From: Paraburkholderia tagetis
Lineage (GTDB): Bacteria > Pseudomonadota > Gammaproteobacteria > Burkholderiales > Burkholderiaceae
Assembly (NCBI RefSeq): GCF_022213065.1
Contig: NZ_JAKLJA010000051.1
Coordinates: forward strand, 1-41,261
Direction: 5' to 3'
Length of the DNA: 41,261 nt
Under the pieces are notes generated by a model. That model saw only the letters and a list, made by a program, of their open reading frames with translations, searched no databases and was not told the origin of the DNA. Each line of letters opens with the position of its first letter. Within the stretch, counting starts at the first letter, position 1. Positions 25,670 to 33,792 of the stretch are shown piece by piece. Made by a program: the position numbers and the translations under genes.

Positions 25670-25920
25670 GGCTCGTTTGTCAGAACGTCGGCAGGCATCG
25701 AAACGCGCTTCTTGAATCCGCGTCGTCCTCCGGGCATCCGCAATCCGCTTCGGTCGCGATCACGCGGTGCAATTGCACAAAGCGCTCGTAGTGCTCCGAG
25801 CGCATGAGGGTGACAGATTTCGACACTTGCAGTGCATCACCGAGGGGGCGAACGTCGAACAGTTCGCCTGTGTCGCCCGTGGCATCGCCATAACAGCCTC
25901 GCTATGTGGTTTTGCAGCAC

Positions 25921-26628
25921 TCAAATTGTCCGGCGCGCAAGCATGGTGCGGATCTCGCCTATTGCTCTGGCCGGATTCAGGCCTTTGGGACAGACGTCCG
26001 TGCAGTTCAGTATCGTCCGGCAACGGAAGAGGCGGTACGGATCGTCAAGATTGTCAAGCCGCTCGCCCGTGGCTTCATCGCGGGAATCAACCAGAAAGCG
26101 ATAGGCCTGCAGGAGGCCGGCAGGTCCGACATATTTATCCGGGTTCCACCAGTACGAGGGGCACGCGCTAGAGCAGCAAGAGCACAAAATGCACTCGTAG
26201 AGACCGTCGAGTTGATCGCGTTCCTCGGGCGTCTGGCGCCTTTCCCGCTCGGGTGGGGGCGTATCGTTGATCAGGTAGGGCTTGATCGAGTGGTACTGCT
26301 TGAAGAACGCAGTCATGTCCACGATCAGGTCGCGGACGACTGGCAGCCCGGGCAGCGGCCGCAGGACCGTGTGGCGGGGGATGTCGTTGAGGTTGGTGAT
26401 GCAGGCGAGCCCATTCTTGCGATTGATGTTCATCGCATCCGAGCCGCACACGCCCTCGCGGCACGAGCGCCGGAAGCTGAGCGTCTCGTCCTGTGCTTTC
26501 AGGCGGATAAGCACATCAAGCAACATCCTGTCATTCGGAGTCACCTCTACCTCGTACGTTTGCATGTACGGGGTAGCATCCCTGTCTGGATCGTAGCGGA
26601 AAATTTCGAAGGTTCTTGTGTCACGCAC
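25921..26628 (-). CDS. sdhB: Orphan succinate dehydrogenase/fumarate reductase iron-sulfur subunit
   Basis: This protein of about 235 residues has all SdhB motifs. The [2Fe-2S] loop is SCREGVCGSDAMNINRKNGLAC, with Asp in the fourth position as in E. coli. The [4Fe-4S] loop is ECILCSCCSSACPSYWWN, and FRCRTILNCTDVCPKGLNP supplies the third cluster. I start at the GTG 26628, with GGAG eight bases upstream and family-typical length; an ATG at 26664 would add 12 residues. The SdhA, SdhC and SdhD genes are not in the window. It may pair with an unlinked flavoprotein or be a spare copy. Confidence 0.9.
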   Translation of the reverse strand: MRDTRTFEIFRYDPDRDATPYMQTYEVEVTPNDRMLLDVLIRLKAQDETLSFRRSCREGVCGSDAMNINRKNGLACITNLNDIPRHTVLRPLPGLPVVRDLIVDMTAFFKQYHSIKPYLINDTPPPERERRQTPEERDQLDGLYECILCSCCSSACPSYWWNPDKYVGPAGLLQAYRFLVDSRDEATGERLDNLDDPYRLFRCRTILNCTDVCPKGLNPARAIGEIRTMLARRTI

Positions 26629-27188
26629 AACTCTGGCTCCGCCGTCGACAAAACCTGGGATCATGGCCTCGCCAATAGTTATATCACGACGTGATAGAAA
26701 AGGCTCGGCGCCGCGGTGTATTGCCGCAGGGTGCCAGCTCGAGCAGTGCCATGGAGCGCGAGCGCGTCCTCATCCATGCTGGCCCGCCGCAGGCGTTGTC
26801 CGCTTGTATCAGCCCAGTTCTGCGCGCCGTTGCCAGCGTTCGTCCCAGCGCTGACTTTCGCCCCAAAGAAGCGTGTAATCGTTTTTCCTTATGGAAAAAA
26901 TCCAAAATTCTGCTTGGACACGATTGTTGGTTTGCCTCATGATTCGACCGTCGGTCATGAAGAATAGACGCTTGTCTTCGATTCATATCGCGGTTTAGGA
27001 GTTCTGGACCTCGAAGTTAATCGTTTCGATGCGCGGGATAACGTAGCCCCTAAAGGAAACGGATGGGGAAAACCTTCCGTCGCTATCTTCTGGAAGACTC
27101 GCAAACCTGGTCGATTGTGCGGGCAGACCAACGCGATACGTGCATTCAGAATGTGTGTCCCGCTTATCAATCAGATTTGAGTATCGTT
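26629..27188. other. Intergenic region between sdhB and the LysR gene
   Basis: This 560-bp region separates two divergent genes. It holds the palindrome at 26682-26696 and an AT-rich stretch around 26878-26935. Short frames on both strands show no family resemblance. I see no RNA gene here. Confidence 0.5.
26682..26696. promoter_or_regulatory. Perfect palindrome upstream of sdhB
   Basis: TATCACGACGTGATA is a perfect palindrome with 7-bp arms around one base. It lies about 55 bp before the chosen sdhB start and looks like a transcription factor operator. No regulator is assigned. Confidence 0.45.
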
Positions 27189-28214
27189 GTGAACCATCTT
27201 ATCTCAGCAATGCGAACCTTTCTGAAGGTCGTCGATGTTAACGGGTTTGCGCGGGCAGCCGAGCAATTGCATCTCTCTCCCGCACGAGTGACGCGCCATG
27301 TCAGCGAGCTGGAATCACACCTCGGCGTGCGGCTTCTGCAACGTTCCACACGCAGGATCGCGTTGACGGATGTGGGCTCGCGCTATGCCGATGGATGCCG
27401 TGCGCTTCTATCCGATCTTGAAAGAATCGAGTCAGGCGCAATGGTGCAATCGAGTCGAATTTCGGGCGATCTGCATGTTGTCGTGCTCGGCAGCCTCATG
27501 TCACCAGAACTTGGTGCGCTGTTTGCCGATTTTCAGGAGCGCCATGCCGATGTTTCGCTGCACATTTCGCTAACCGAATCAGAAGTCGATCTACTCGGCG
27601 GAGGTTTCGACGTCGGTATTGTGGCGGACAGAATGATCACTTCCATCTCCCTGGTGTCGCGCACACTCATAAAGTCGCCACTGGTCGCCGTTGCGTCTCC
27701 GGCGTACCTGATGAGTACGCAGATGCCGCAGCGGCCGGCAGACCTCGCTGAGCATCGCATCATTACGCATGCGGCTCGTGGGAAGACATTTCGGTGGATC
27801 GACGAGCGCGGAGCGAATCACGGCGTGCACATCGACGCATGCTTTTCGGTCAATAGCGCACTGCTGCAGAGGCAGATTGCGCTGGCGGGCGCGGGCATAG
27901 CACTCTTGCCTGAATTCACGATCGCGAACGACGTGCGGATCGGAACGCTAACCAGGGTGCTGGGCGAGTACCGTATCGAGAATGATGCGGTAGCCATACA
28001 GTTGGTCTATCAAGGGCGCGAACTCTTGCCAGGCAAGGTCCGCGCATTTGTCGATCTCGCAGCTTCACACTTTGACCCGCGTTTAATTGCTTCCGCACCA
28101 CCGCGCGCATTTCACTTCCATGAAGTTTCTTCGCGTAACCAGCAGATGCCACGCCAGAGTGACGGTTCTACGGTTCTCTGCGAAGAGGCCGCCGACGCTT
28201 CAATTTGTGATTAA
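27189..28214 (+). CDS. LysR family transcriptional regulator
   Basis: This LysR protein has a helix-turn-helix (MRTFLKVVDVNGFARAAEQLHLSPARVTRHVSELE) and a full effector domain. The start is uncertain. I prefer the GTG at 27189 because it gives the NHLISAMRTF leader common in this subgroup. The open frame begins at 27063, with 42 residues that look non-coding. With this start it has 341 residues. About 40 of these form a polar C-terminal tail beyond the usual LysR end, which may reflect a lost stop codon. It is divergent from sdhB; its target is unknown. Confidence 0.87.
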   Translation: MNHLISAMRTFLKVVDVNGFARAAEQLHLSPARVTRHVSELESHLGVRLLQRSTRRIALTDVGSRYADGCRALLSDLERIESGAMVQSSRISGDLHVVVLGSLMSPELGALFADFQERHADVSLHISLTESEVDLLGGGFDVGIVADRMITSISLVSRTLIKSPLVAVASPAYLMSTQMPQRPADLAEHRIITHAARGKTFRWIDERGANHGVHIDACFSVNSALLQRQIALAGAGIALLPEFTIANDVRIGTLTRVLGEYRIENDAVAIQLVYQGRELLPGKVRAFVDLAASHFDPRLIASAPPRAFHFHEVSSRNQQMPRQSDGSTVLCEEAADASICD

Positions 28215-28356
28215 AGCAGCGCACCGCTATTGTGCGAATGAGCGACGGCTCGCACGGTACGTCCATAATGATAAAAAAAGGAAATCGACGCGCTCTGGCA
28301 TTGACCTGCATACCCTCTTTATGCTGAAAAAGCCCCGGCGGATCACGCCAGGGATA

Positions 28357-28559
28357 AGGGCCTGTTCACATTCATAACGGGCCCTTCTGGCGGCCAGCCC
28401 CTGGAATGGAATTCGTTAATTGGGGAACGCACCTTGCCGGCCGCATTGCGGCGTCGCGCGTCGCTTGTCTGGCAACGCCAAAACAACGGCGCTCCTTGCT
28501 CCTTGCACTGCAGCCGGCAAGGTACGTTCGCAAGCCCGTTATGAATGTGAACAGGCCCT
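28357..28559. repeat. 203-bp element bounded by 26-bp perfect inverted repeats
   Basis: The left arm (28357-28382, beginning AGGGCCTGTTCACATTC) and right arm (28534-28559) are exact reverse complements over 26 bp. A second nested pair, 28426-28441 and 28513-28528, matches at 15 of 16 positions around ACCTTGCCGGC. No transposase is present inside and no clear target duplication flanks it. Transcribed, it would fold into a long double hairpin. It could be a non-autonomous transposable element or a dispersed genomic repeat. Confidence 0.7.
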
Positions 28560-28970
28560 GGTGCCCGCCGCGCTTGCTCCATGTAAGCCGCGGGCTCTGC
28601 GGGTTGGTTAGTGAATCGGGCACTTGCGCAGTAATCCCGGCACGTTCTGGGCCGCTTGAATAGCGGAGCTTCCCACGGTGTGCCACGCCTCTGAGATTAT
28701 GCAGCGAAAAAGGGTTTATAAACGATTCGTCCATTCGAATTGTCTTGTAAAACTCAATTTCGAAATCTCCATAGTGACGAGTGCGTCGGTAATGTGCTTC
28801 ACCACGCTGGCCGTGGCCGCTGGATTCCCCTTTACGTCGTTTCGATACGGCTCAGAAGATAATTTCGTATTCCTATAGAAAAATAATAGTGCGTAGCGCT
28901 AGGGAGCGCGTCGGGAGAACAATGGACGCCGCCTGGACCCGTACCGTTTGGTGACACCTCCGTTGCCCGG
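28560..28970. other. Gene-free region before the PQQ dehydrogenase promoter
   Basis: The first half continues the GC-rich, repeat-like sequence next to the inverted-repeat element. From about 28700 it becomes AT-rich, with TTTATAAACG and AAAAATAATAG stretches. I see no convincing gene or RNA. Frames across it give low-complexity products without family resemblance. Confidence 0.5.
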
Positions 28971-28988
28971 TTGCAACGAAATGCAACA
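28971..28988. promoter_or_regulatory. Candidate activator site upstream of the PQQ dehydrogenase
   Basis: TTGCAAC and TGCAACA lie 10 bp apart, one helical turn, about 90 bp before the sigma-54 promoter at 29078. The same TGCAACA/TGTTGCA word recurs at similar distances before acs and the aldehyde dehydrogenase. Confidence 0.6.
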
Positions 28989-29077
28989 CATACCGTGACA
29001 ACTGCGGCACGCGCCCGACCGCTCCATGACGTCGTAAAAATCGCGGAAGCCGCTATCCAGCATGGACTTCTGCGCGA

Positions 29078-29093
29078 TGGCATGGAGTTTGCG
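29078..29093 (+). promoter_or_regulatory. Sigma-54 promoter of the PQQ dehydrogenase
   Basis: TGGCATGGAGTTTGCG fits the -24/-12 consensus TGGCAYG-N4-TTGCW except at the last base. It predicts a start near 29105 and a leader of about 87 bases. Confidence 0.75.
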
Positions 29094-29191
29094 TATAGCG
29101 ATGGCGCTGGACCGCGGCCCATCCGGGCATCTGTGTGTCCTTGCTTCTTTTTTCTTTCGAACGGTGCGCGCAAATACAGATGGAGACAATG

Positions 29192-30919
29192 ATGAGAGAA
29201 CGTGCAGTTTCGGCATTCCGAATGACCTCACGGGGGCTTGGGCTGGCCGCAGCCTTGATGCTCAGTGGCGGCATGGCCTACGCGGCCGCCGATTATCCAG
29301 TGGTCACTTTCGACCGATTGGCGAACGCGCAGAGCGACCCGGGCTGGTTGACCTATTACCGCACCTATAACGGCCAATCGCATTCGCCCCTTACGCAGAT
29401 CAATACGTCGAATGTGGCGAACCTGAAGCAAGCATGGGCTTACAAATTTCCGGACGACCTGAAGCAGGGATTCGAAGCCACCCCGATAGTTAACGGCGAC
29501 TATCTTTTCGTCAGCACGCCGAAGGACAACGTTTACGCTTTCAACGCAAAGACCGGCGAACAGCTCTGGAAGTTCGAGCCGAAGCTCGGGCCGGAATCAT
29601 TCAAGACGGCCTGTTGCGACGTGATCAACCGTGGCGTTGCGCTGTATGGGAAAAACGTCTATGTAGCGATGCTGAGCGGCGAAGTGGCGGCCATCGACGC
29701 GCAGACCGGCAATCTGGTCTGGCAGAAGCAGATGTTCGATCCGGGTCTCGGTTATGCGTTCTCGCTCGCGCCTCTCGCGCTGAACGGTTCCATCGTGGTC
29801 GGCACGTCGGGTGGCGAATACGGCATTCGTGGCTATATCGCGGCGTTGAATCCCGAGGATGGTTCGATCCAGTGGAAGCGCTACACCATCCCGGGAAAGG
29901 GTGACAAGGGCAGTGAAACGTGGCCCGACGGCATGCAGGATCACGGTGGCGGCGCAGCCTGGTTGACCGGTACCTACGATGTTTCGTCGAACACCCTGTA
30001 CTGGGGTGTGGGCAATCCCGGCCCGTGGCTGGCTGCGCTGCGTCCGGGCGACAATCTGTACTCCGATTCGTTGCTCGCGCTCAACCCGTCGAATGGCTCG
30101 ATCAAGTGGCACTACCAGTTCACGCGCAACGACACGTGGGACTACGACGGCGTGAATACGCCGATCCTGGCCAAGCTCACCTACCACGGCAAGAACTACG
30201 ACGCGATCGTGCACGCCGACCGCAATGGCTTCTTCCACGCGATTGATCGCACGACCGGCAAGCTGATCTATGCCAAGGCGTTCGTCAAGACGGAATCCGT
30301 CACGGGTTACACGAAGGACGGCCAGCCGATCGCCGACGCGAGCAAGTACCCGAAGGCTGGTACCACCATCGAGACCTGTCCGAGCTTCCTGGGTGGCAAG
30401 AACTGGTGGTCGGTGTCGTATGACCCCAGCCGTCATATCGCCGTGGTGCCGACCCTGCACGCCTGTATGAGCCTGTCGGGCAAGTCGGTGAGCTACATGG
30501 AAGGCCTGCCGTATCTCGGCGAAGGCTTCGAGATCAAGCCGGAGCCGGGTAGCGAGGGGTACGGTGAACTCCAGGCGATTGATGTGAACACCGGCAAAAA
30601 GCTCTGGAGTCACTGGACCAAGATGCCCTGGAATGGCGGCGTGGCCACCACGTCAGGCGGTCTGGCGTTCAGCGGTTCGCTCGACGGTCACCTTTATGCG
30701 TTCGACACCGCAACCGGCAAGGTGCTCTGGACCAGCCCGCAACTGGCAAGCGGCATCATCGCGCAGCCCTCGGTCTTTGAGGTGGATGGTCAGGAATACG
30801 TGGCAGTTCTGGCCGGCTACGGCGGCGCCAACCCGATCTGGGGTGGCCCGATGGCCGACGTCGCTAAGGATGTTCCGCGCGGCGGCACGCTCTATGTGTT
30901 CGCCCTGAACCACGACTGA
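29192..30919 (+). CDS. PQQ-dependent alcohol dehydrogenase, lanthanide-type signature
   Basis: This 575-residue periplasmic quinoprotein has a signal peptide (LAAALMLSGGMAYA) and an eight-bladed propeller fold recognisable from W-motifs such as NLKQAWAYKF and TGEQLWKFEP. Active-site features are the vicinal disulfide Cys141-Cys142, Glu209 in SGGEYG, Asn275 in VGNPGPW and catalytic Asp317 in TWDYDG. Asp319, two residues after the catalytic Asp, marks lanthanide-dependent enzymes (XoxF, ExaF/PedH); calcium enzymes have another residue there. No heme domain is fused, so electrons go to a separate cytochrome c, probably the next gene. I chose the ATG 29192 by spacing to GGAG; ATG 29189 is also possible. 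Confidence 0.92.
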   Translation: MRERAVSAFRMTSRGLGLAAALMLSGGMAYAAADYPVVTFDRLANAQSDPGWLTYYRTYNGQSHSPLTQINTSNVANLKQAWAYKFPDDLKQGFEATPIVNGDYLFVSTPKDNVYAFNAKTGEQLWKFEPKLGPESFKTACCDVINRGVALYGKNVYVAMLSGEVAAIDAQTGNLVWQKQMFDPGLGYAFSLAPLALNGSIVVGTSGGEYGIRGYIAALNPEDGSIQWKRYTIPGKGDKGSETWPDGMQDHGGGAAWLTGTYDVSSNTLYWGVGNPGPWLAALRPGDNLYSDSLLALNPSNGSIKWHYQFTRNDTWDYDGVNTPILAKLTYHGKNYDAIVHADRNGFFHAIDRTTGKLIYAKAFVKTESVTGYTKDGQPIADASKYPKAGTTIETCPSFLGGKNWWSVSYDPSRHIAVVPTLHACMSLSGKSVSYMEGLPYLGEGFEIKPEPGSEGYGELQAIDVNTGKKLWSHWTKMPWNGGVATTSGGLAFSGSLDGHLYAFDTATGKVLWTSPQLASGIIAQPSVFEVDGQEYVAVLAGYGGANPIWGGPMADVAKDVPRGGTLYVFALNHD

Positions 30920-30928
30920 TTCCTGTCC

Positions 30929-30961
30929 GCGCCGCGCCCTGTCAGGGGCAGAGCGCGGCGC
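30929..30961 (+). terminator. GC-rich hairpin after the PQQ dehydrogenase
   Basis: GCGCCGCGC pairs with GCGCGGCGC, with an inner CCCTGTCAGGGG hairpin in the loop. It lies between the dehydrogenase stop and the cytochrome gene. There is no T-run, so partial termination or mRNA stabilisation is more likely than full termination. It would favour more dehydrogenase than cytochrome transcript. Confidence 0.5.
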
Positions 30962-30983
30962 TTGACTTCAATCTGAACGCATC

Positions 30984-31451
30984 ATGAATACTCGACTGAT
31001 TTCTCTTTACATGGCTGCTTCTCTGGCCGTTGGCCTGGCATCGCTGCCGCTTTGCGCGTCGGCGCAGAGCGGCGTTATCAAGGTGTCGGACAGTACTGCG
31101 GGCAATGGTGTGCCGTCGTTCGACAGTGAGCAGGTCGCGCACGGCAAGGCGCTCTATGCCGACTCCTGTGCCAAGTGCCACGGCGACAAACTCGAGGGCA
31201 ACGTCGCCCCCGCGCTGAGCGGCCCGGCCTTTGCACCCGCTGCGAAATCGCACATTACGGTCGGCGGCATTTACCAGTACATGGCCAGCAATATGCCGGC
31301 GGATAAGCCTGGCCAGATGAAGGATGGCGAATACGCCGACCTGATGGCTTATCTGCTTTATGTCAACGGCTACGACAGCGGCAAGACGTCTATGAGCGCG
31401 GCGATTGCGAGCGCGTCGACGACCCCGCTCATTTCCGGGCCACGGCACTGA
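30984..31451 (+). CDS. Periplasmic monoheme cytochrome c
   Basis: This 155-residue protein has a Sec signal (cleavage after LCASA) and one heme-binding site, CAKCH, in DSCAKCHGDKLEGNVAPALSG. A probable axial Met lies in ASNMPADKPGQM. The size and the LEGNVAPALSG loop suit a soluble electron carrier. Its position 65 bp after the PQQ dehydrogenase and before an oxidase operon suggests that it carries electrons from the dehydrogenase to the oxidase. The C-terminal tail after about residue 130 is Ser/Thr-rich. Confidence 0.88.
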   Translation: MNTRLISLYMAASLAVGLASLPLCASAQSGVIKVSDSTAGNGVPSFDSEQVAHGKALYADSCAKCHGDKLEGNVAPALSGPAFAPAAKSHITVGGIYQYMASNMPADKPGQMKDGEYADLMAYLLYVNGYDSGKTSMSAAIASASTTPLISGPRH

Positions 31452-31531
31452 CGTCTACGCAAAGCGCGCCTGAGCGCGCATGGTGCCGGCTCGTCCGGCG
31501 CTTCCCGTCCCTAACCCCCGGCATTCGCAGC

Positions 31532-33199
31532 ATGACACTAACCATCGGCGCACTTCTGGCGCTTTCATTCCTGATCTCTGTGCTCGGCCTGTTCCTGTTT
31601 ATCTGGGCGCAGACGAAGGGGCTCATGCGCGCCGGCCCCGCAGCGGCAGAGGTGATCTTTGCCGCGGACGAGGTCGGTGTCGTCGAGGATCCCGCTGCTC
31701 CTGCGCAGCAGCTCGCGGCATTGCAGGCCGTCGAGCGTGCGGCGGAGCACGGGTCCCACGACGGCAGCGCGCTTCACGCCCTCGGGCCAGATGCGTGTGA
31801 AGCGCGTCTGAAGCAGGACCGTTCGAGTCGCACGCCAGCCTTCGCTTTTCTGAGCTCTTCGATCGTCTGGCTCGTACTGGGTTCGCTGGCCGGCCTGATC
31901 GCCTCACAGAAGCTGACCTCACCCGACTTCCTCGCGCAGAGCGCCTGGCTCACATTCGGCCGCATTCGCACGGCCCACCTGAACATGGTCGCGTATGGCT
32001 GGGCTTCGATGGCCGGTCTCGGCGTGGTGCTGTGGATGCTGCCGCGCTTGCTCTGCACCGAGCTGGTTGGCGCGCGCTTCGCGACGCTCGGCGCACTGGT
32101 CTGGAATGGCGCGGTGGCGGTTGGCGTCTCGGCGATCCTGTGCGGCTGGACCGATGGTCAGCAATGGCTCGAGATTCCCTGGCAGATCGGCATCCTGTTT
32201 GCAGCAGGCGGCGCGCTCTGCGCGGTGCCGTTGTTATGCACGCTGCGCCGGCGCACCGTCGATCACCTGTACGTGTCGGTCTGGTATGCGAGTGCGGCGC
32301 TGCTGTGGTTCCCGATCCTGTATGTGGTCGCCAAGGTTCCGCACGTCCATTCCGGCGTCGAGCAGGCGATCGTCAACTGGTGGTATGCCCACAACGTACT
32401 CGGCCTCTGGCTCACACCGATCGGCCTGGCTTCGGCCTACTACTTCATCGCCAAGGTGCTTGGGCGTCCGATCTATTCGTACAGCCTGTCGCTCGTCGGT
32501 TTCTGGGCGCTCGCCATGTTCTACAGTCAGGCCGGCGTCCATCACCTCATCGGCGGCCCGGTGCCAGGCTGGCTCGTCAGCGTGTCGGTGGTGCAGAGCG
32601 TGATGATGGTCGTGCCGGTGCTGGCCGTCGGCGTGAACCAGCATATGACGATGGTAGGGCGCTTCGCCGCGCTGCGCCATTCGCCGACGCTGCGCTTCGT
32701 GGTGCTTGGCACGATGCTCTATACGCTGGTGTCCCTGCAAGGTTCGCTCGAGGCCGTGCCATTTTTCAACCGGCTGGTCCATTTCACGCAGTACAAGGTC
32801 GCGCATGCGCACCTCGGGGTCTATGGCTTCTTTTCCATGATCATGTTCGGTTCGATCTATTTCATCATGCCGCGCGTTCTCGAACGTATGTGGCCGTACC
32901 CACGCCTGATCGCGGCACACTTCTGGCTCGTCTGCGTCGGCTTCGCGATCTATTTTGTCGCATTGACGATCGGCGGGGTGTTGCAGGGCATCGCATTGCT
33001 CGATGCCTCGCGCCCGTTCATCGAGTCGGTGACGCTGCTCGAACCCTGGATGTTGGCGCGCACGGTCGGTGGCGCGCTGATGACGCTTGGTCATGTGATC
33101 TTCGCCGGTCATTTCCTGGCGATGGTATTCGGGCGCCGTGCGCACGGGACCGGTCACGCTGGTATCGAGCGAGCGGGCGCGCTGGGGGTACAGGCATGA
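31532..33199 (+). CDS. ccoN: cbb3-type cytochrome oxidase subunit I with CcoS-like N-terminus
   Basis: This 555-residue protein is longer than ordinary CcoN (about 475). The CcoN core (about residues 100-540) keeps the heme b ligand in RTAHLNMVAYGW. The CuB His and cross-linked Tyr are in WWYAHNVLGLWLTPIGLASAYYFI, the CuB pair in GVHHLIGG, and the high-spin heme ligands in VAHAHLGVYGF. The first 55 residues resemble the assembly protein CcoS: one helix, then FIWAQTKGL, then GPAAAEVIFAADE. An Ala-rich linker follows. It ends in an ATGA overlap with ccoO. It reduces O2 using electrons from cytochrome c. Confidence 0.9.
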   Translation: MTLTIGALLALSFLISVLGLFLFIWAQTKGLMRAGPAAAEVIFAADEVGVVEDPAAPAQQLAALQAVERAAEHGSHDGSALHALGPDACEARLKQDRSSRTPAFAFLSSSIVWLVLGSLAGLIASQKLTSPDFLAQSAWLTFGRIRTAHLNMVAYGWASMAGLGVVLWMLPRLLCTELVGARFATLGALVWNGAVAVGVSAILCGWTDGQQWLEIPWQIGILFAAGGALCAVPLLCTLRRRTVDHLYVSVWYASAALLWFPILYVVAKVPHVHSGVEQAIVNWWYAHNVLGLWLTPIGLASAYYFIAKVLGRPIYSYSLSLVGFWALAMFYSQAGVHHLIGGPVPGWLVSVSVVQSVMMVVPVLAVGVNQHMTMVGRFAALRHSPTLRFVVLGTMLYTLVSLQGSLEAVPFFNRLVHFTQYKVAHAHLGVYGFFSMIMFGSIYFIMPRVLERMWPYPRLIAAHFWLVCVGFAIYFVALTIGGVLQGIALLDASRPFIESVTLLEPWMLARTVGGALMTLGHVIFAGHFLAMVFGRRAHGTGHAGIERAGALGVQA

Positions 33200-33792
33200 A
33201 CCGGCTGCTGACCATTTTCATCGGCGCGCTGATCACGCTTGCGCTTGCCACACTGCTGCTGGTGGCCTTGCCCTACCGGGAACTCAGGGCCGTGAAGGCA
33301 CCGGAGGCACTTGCCCCGTACACGGTGGCCCAGTTGCGCGGCCGCGGCACCTATATTTCGATGGGTTGCGTCTACTGCCATACACAGCAGCCGCGCGCAG
33401 ACAGCTTCGGTCCGGATGGGCTGCGCGGGTGGGGCCGGCCCTCGGTGCCGGCGGACTACGCCTATGACGATCCGCATCAGTTGGGCGTGGCGCGGACCGG
33501 GCCCGATCTGTTCAATGTCGGCGCGCGCCAGCCGAGCGTCGATTGGCAGCTCACACACCTGTATCAGCCGCGAGCAGTGTCGCCTGGCAGCGTGATGCCG
33601 TCGTATCCGTTTTTGTTCCGGCATGTCGCACAGGCCGCGCCTGGCGAAAAGGTGGTCAGCCTGCCGCCGCAGTATGCGCCGGCGCATGGCCAGATCGTCG
33701 CCACCCAGGAGGCGCTCGACCTGGCGGCCTACCTGATTTCGCTCAATCACACGTATCTGATTTCCGCTTCCGAAGCTGGAGCCTTGCAATGA
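33196..33792 (+). CDS. ccoO: cbb3-type oxidase monoheme subunit II
   Basis: This 198-residue membrane-anchored cytochrome c has one N-terminal helix (FIGALITLALATLLLVALPY) and then the CcoO heme site GCVYCHTQQPR. ADSFGPDGLRGWGRPSVPADYAYDDP and the conserved TGPDLFNVG also match the family. It overlaps ccoN and the next gene by ATGA on both sides, so the three are translationally coupled. It passes electrons to the CcoN hemes. Confidence 0.92.
   Translation: MNRLLTIFIGALITLALATLLLVALPYRELRAVKAPEALAPYTVAQLRGRGTYISMGCVYCHTQQPRADSFGPDGLRGWGRPSVPADYAYDDPHQLGVARTGPDLFNVGARQPSVDWQLTHLYQPRAVSPGSVMPSYPFLFRHVAQAAPGEKVVSLPPQYAPAHGQIVATQEALDLAAYLISLNHTYLISASEAGALQ

Noticed and set aside
26809..26930. 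Minus-strand frame ending in WGESQRWDERWQRR before a TGA at 26809
   Set aside because: It looks protein-like for some 20 residues but has no start, no ribosome site and no family I recognise; it is too short to support as a remnant.
28327..28352. Minus-strand hairpin followed by GCTTTTT at the edge of the inverted-repeat element
   Set aside because: It resembles a terminator, but no minus-strand gene lies upstream of it; the element's own structure may account for it.
32032..33195. N-terminal part of a 586-codon frame that ends as ccoO
   Set aside because: The frame merely reads out-of-frame through ccoN before ccoO; the ATG at 33196 in the ATGA overlap is the real ccoO start.
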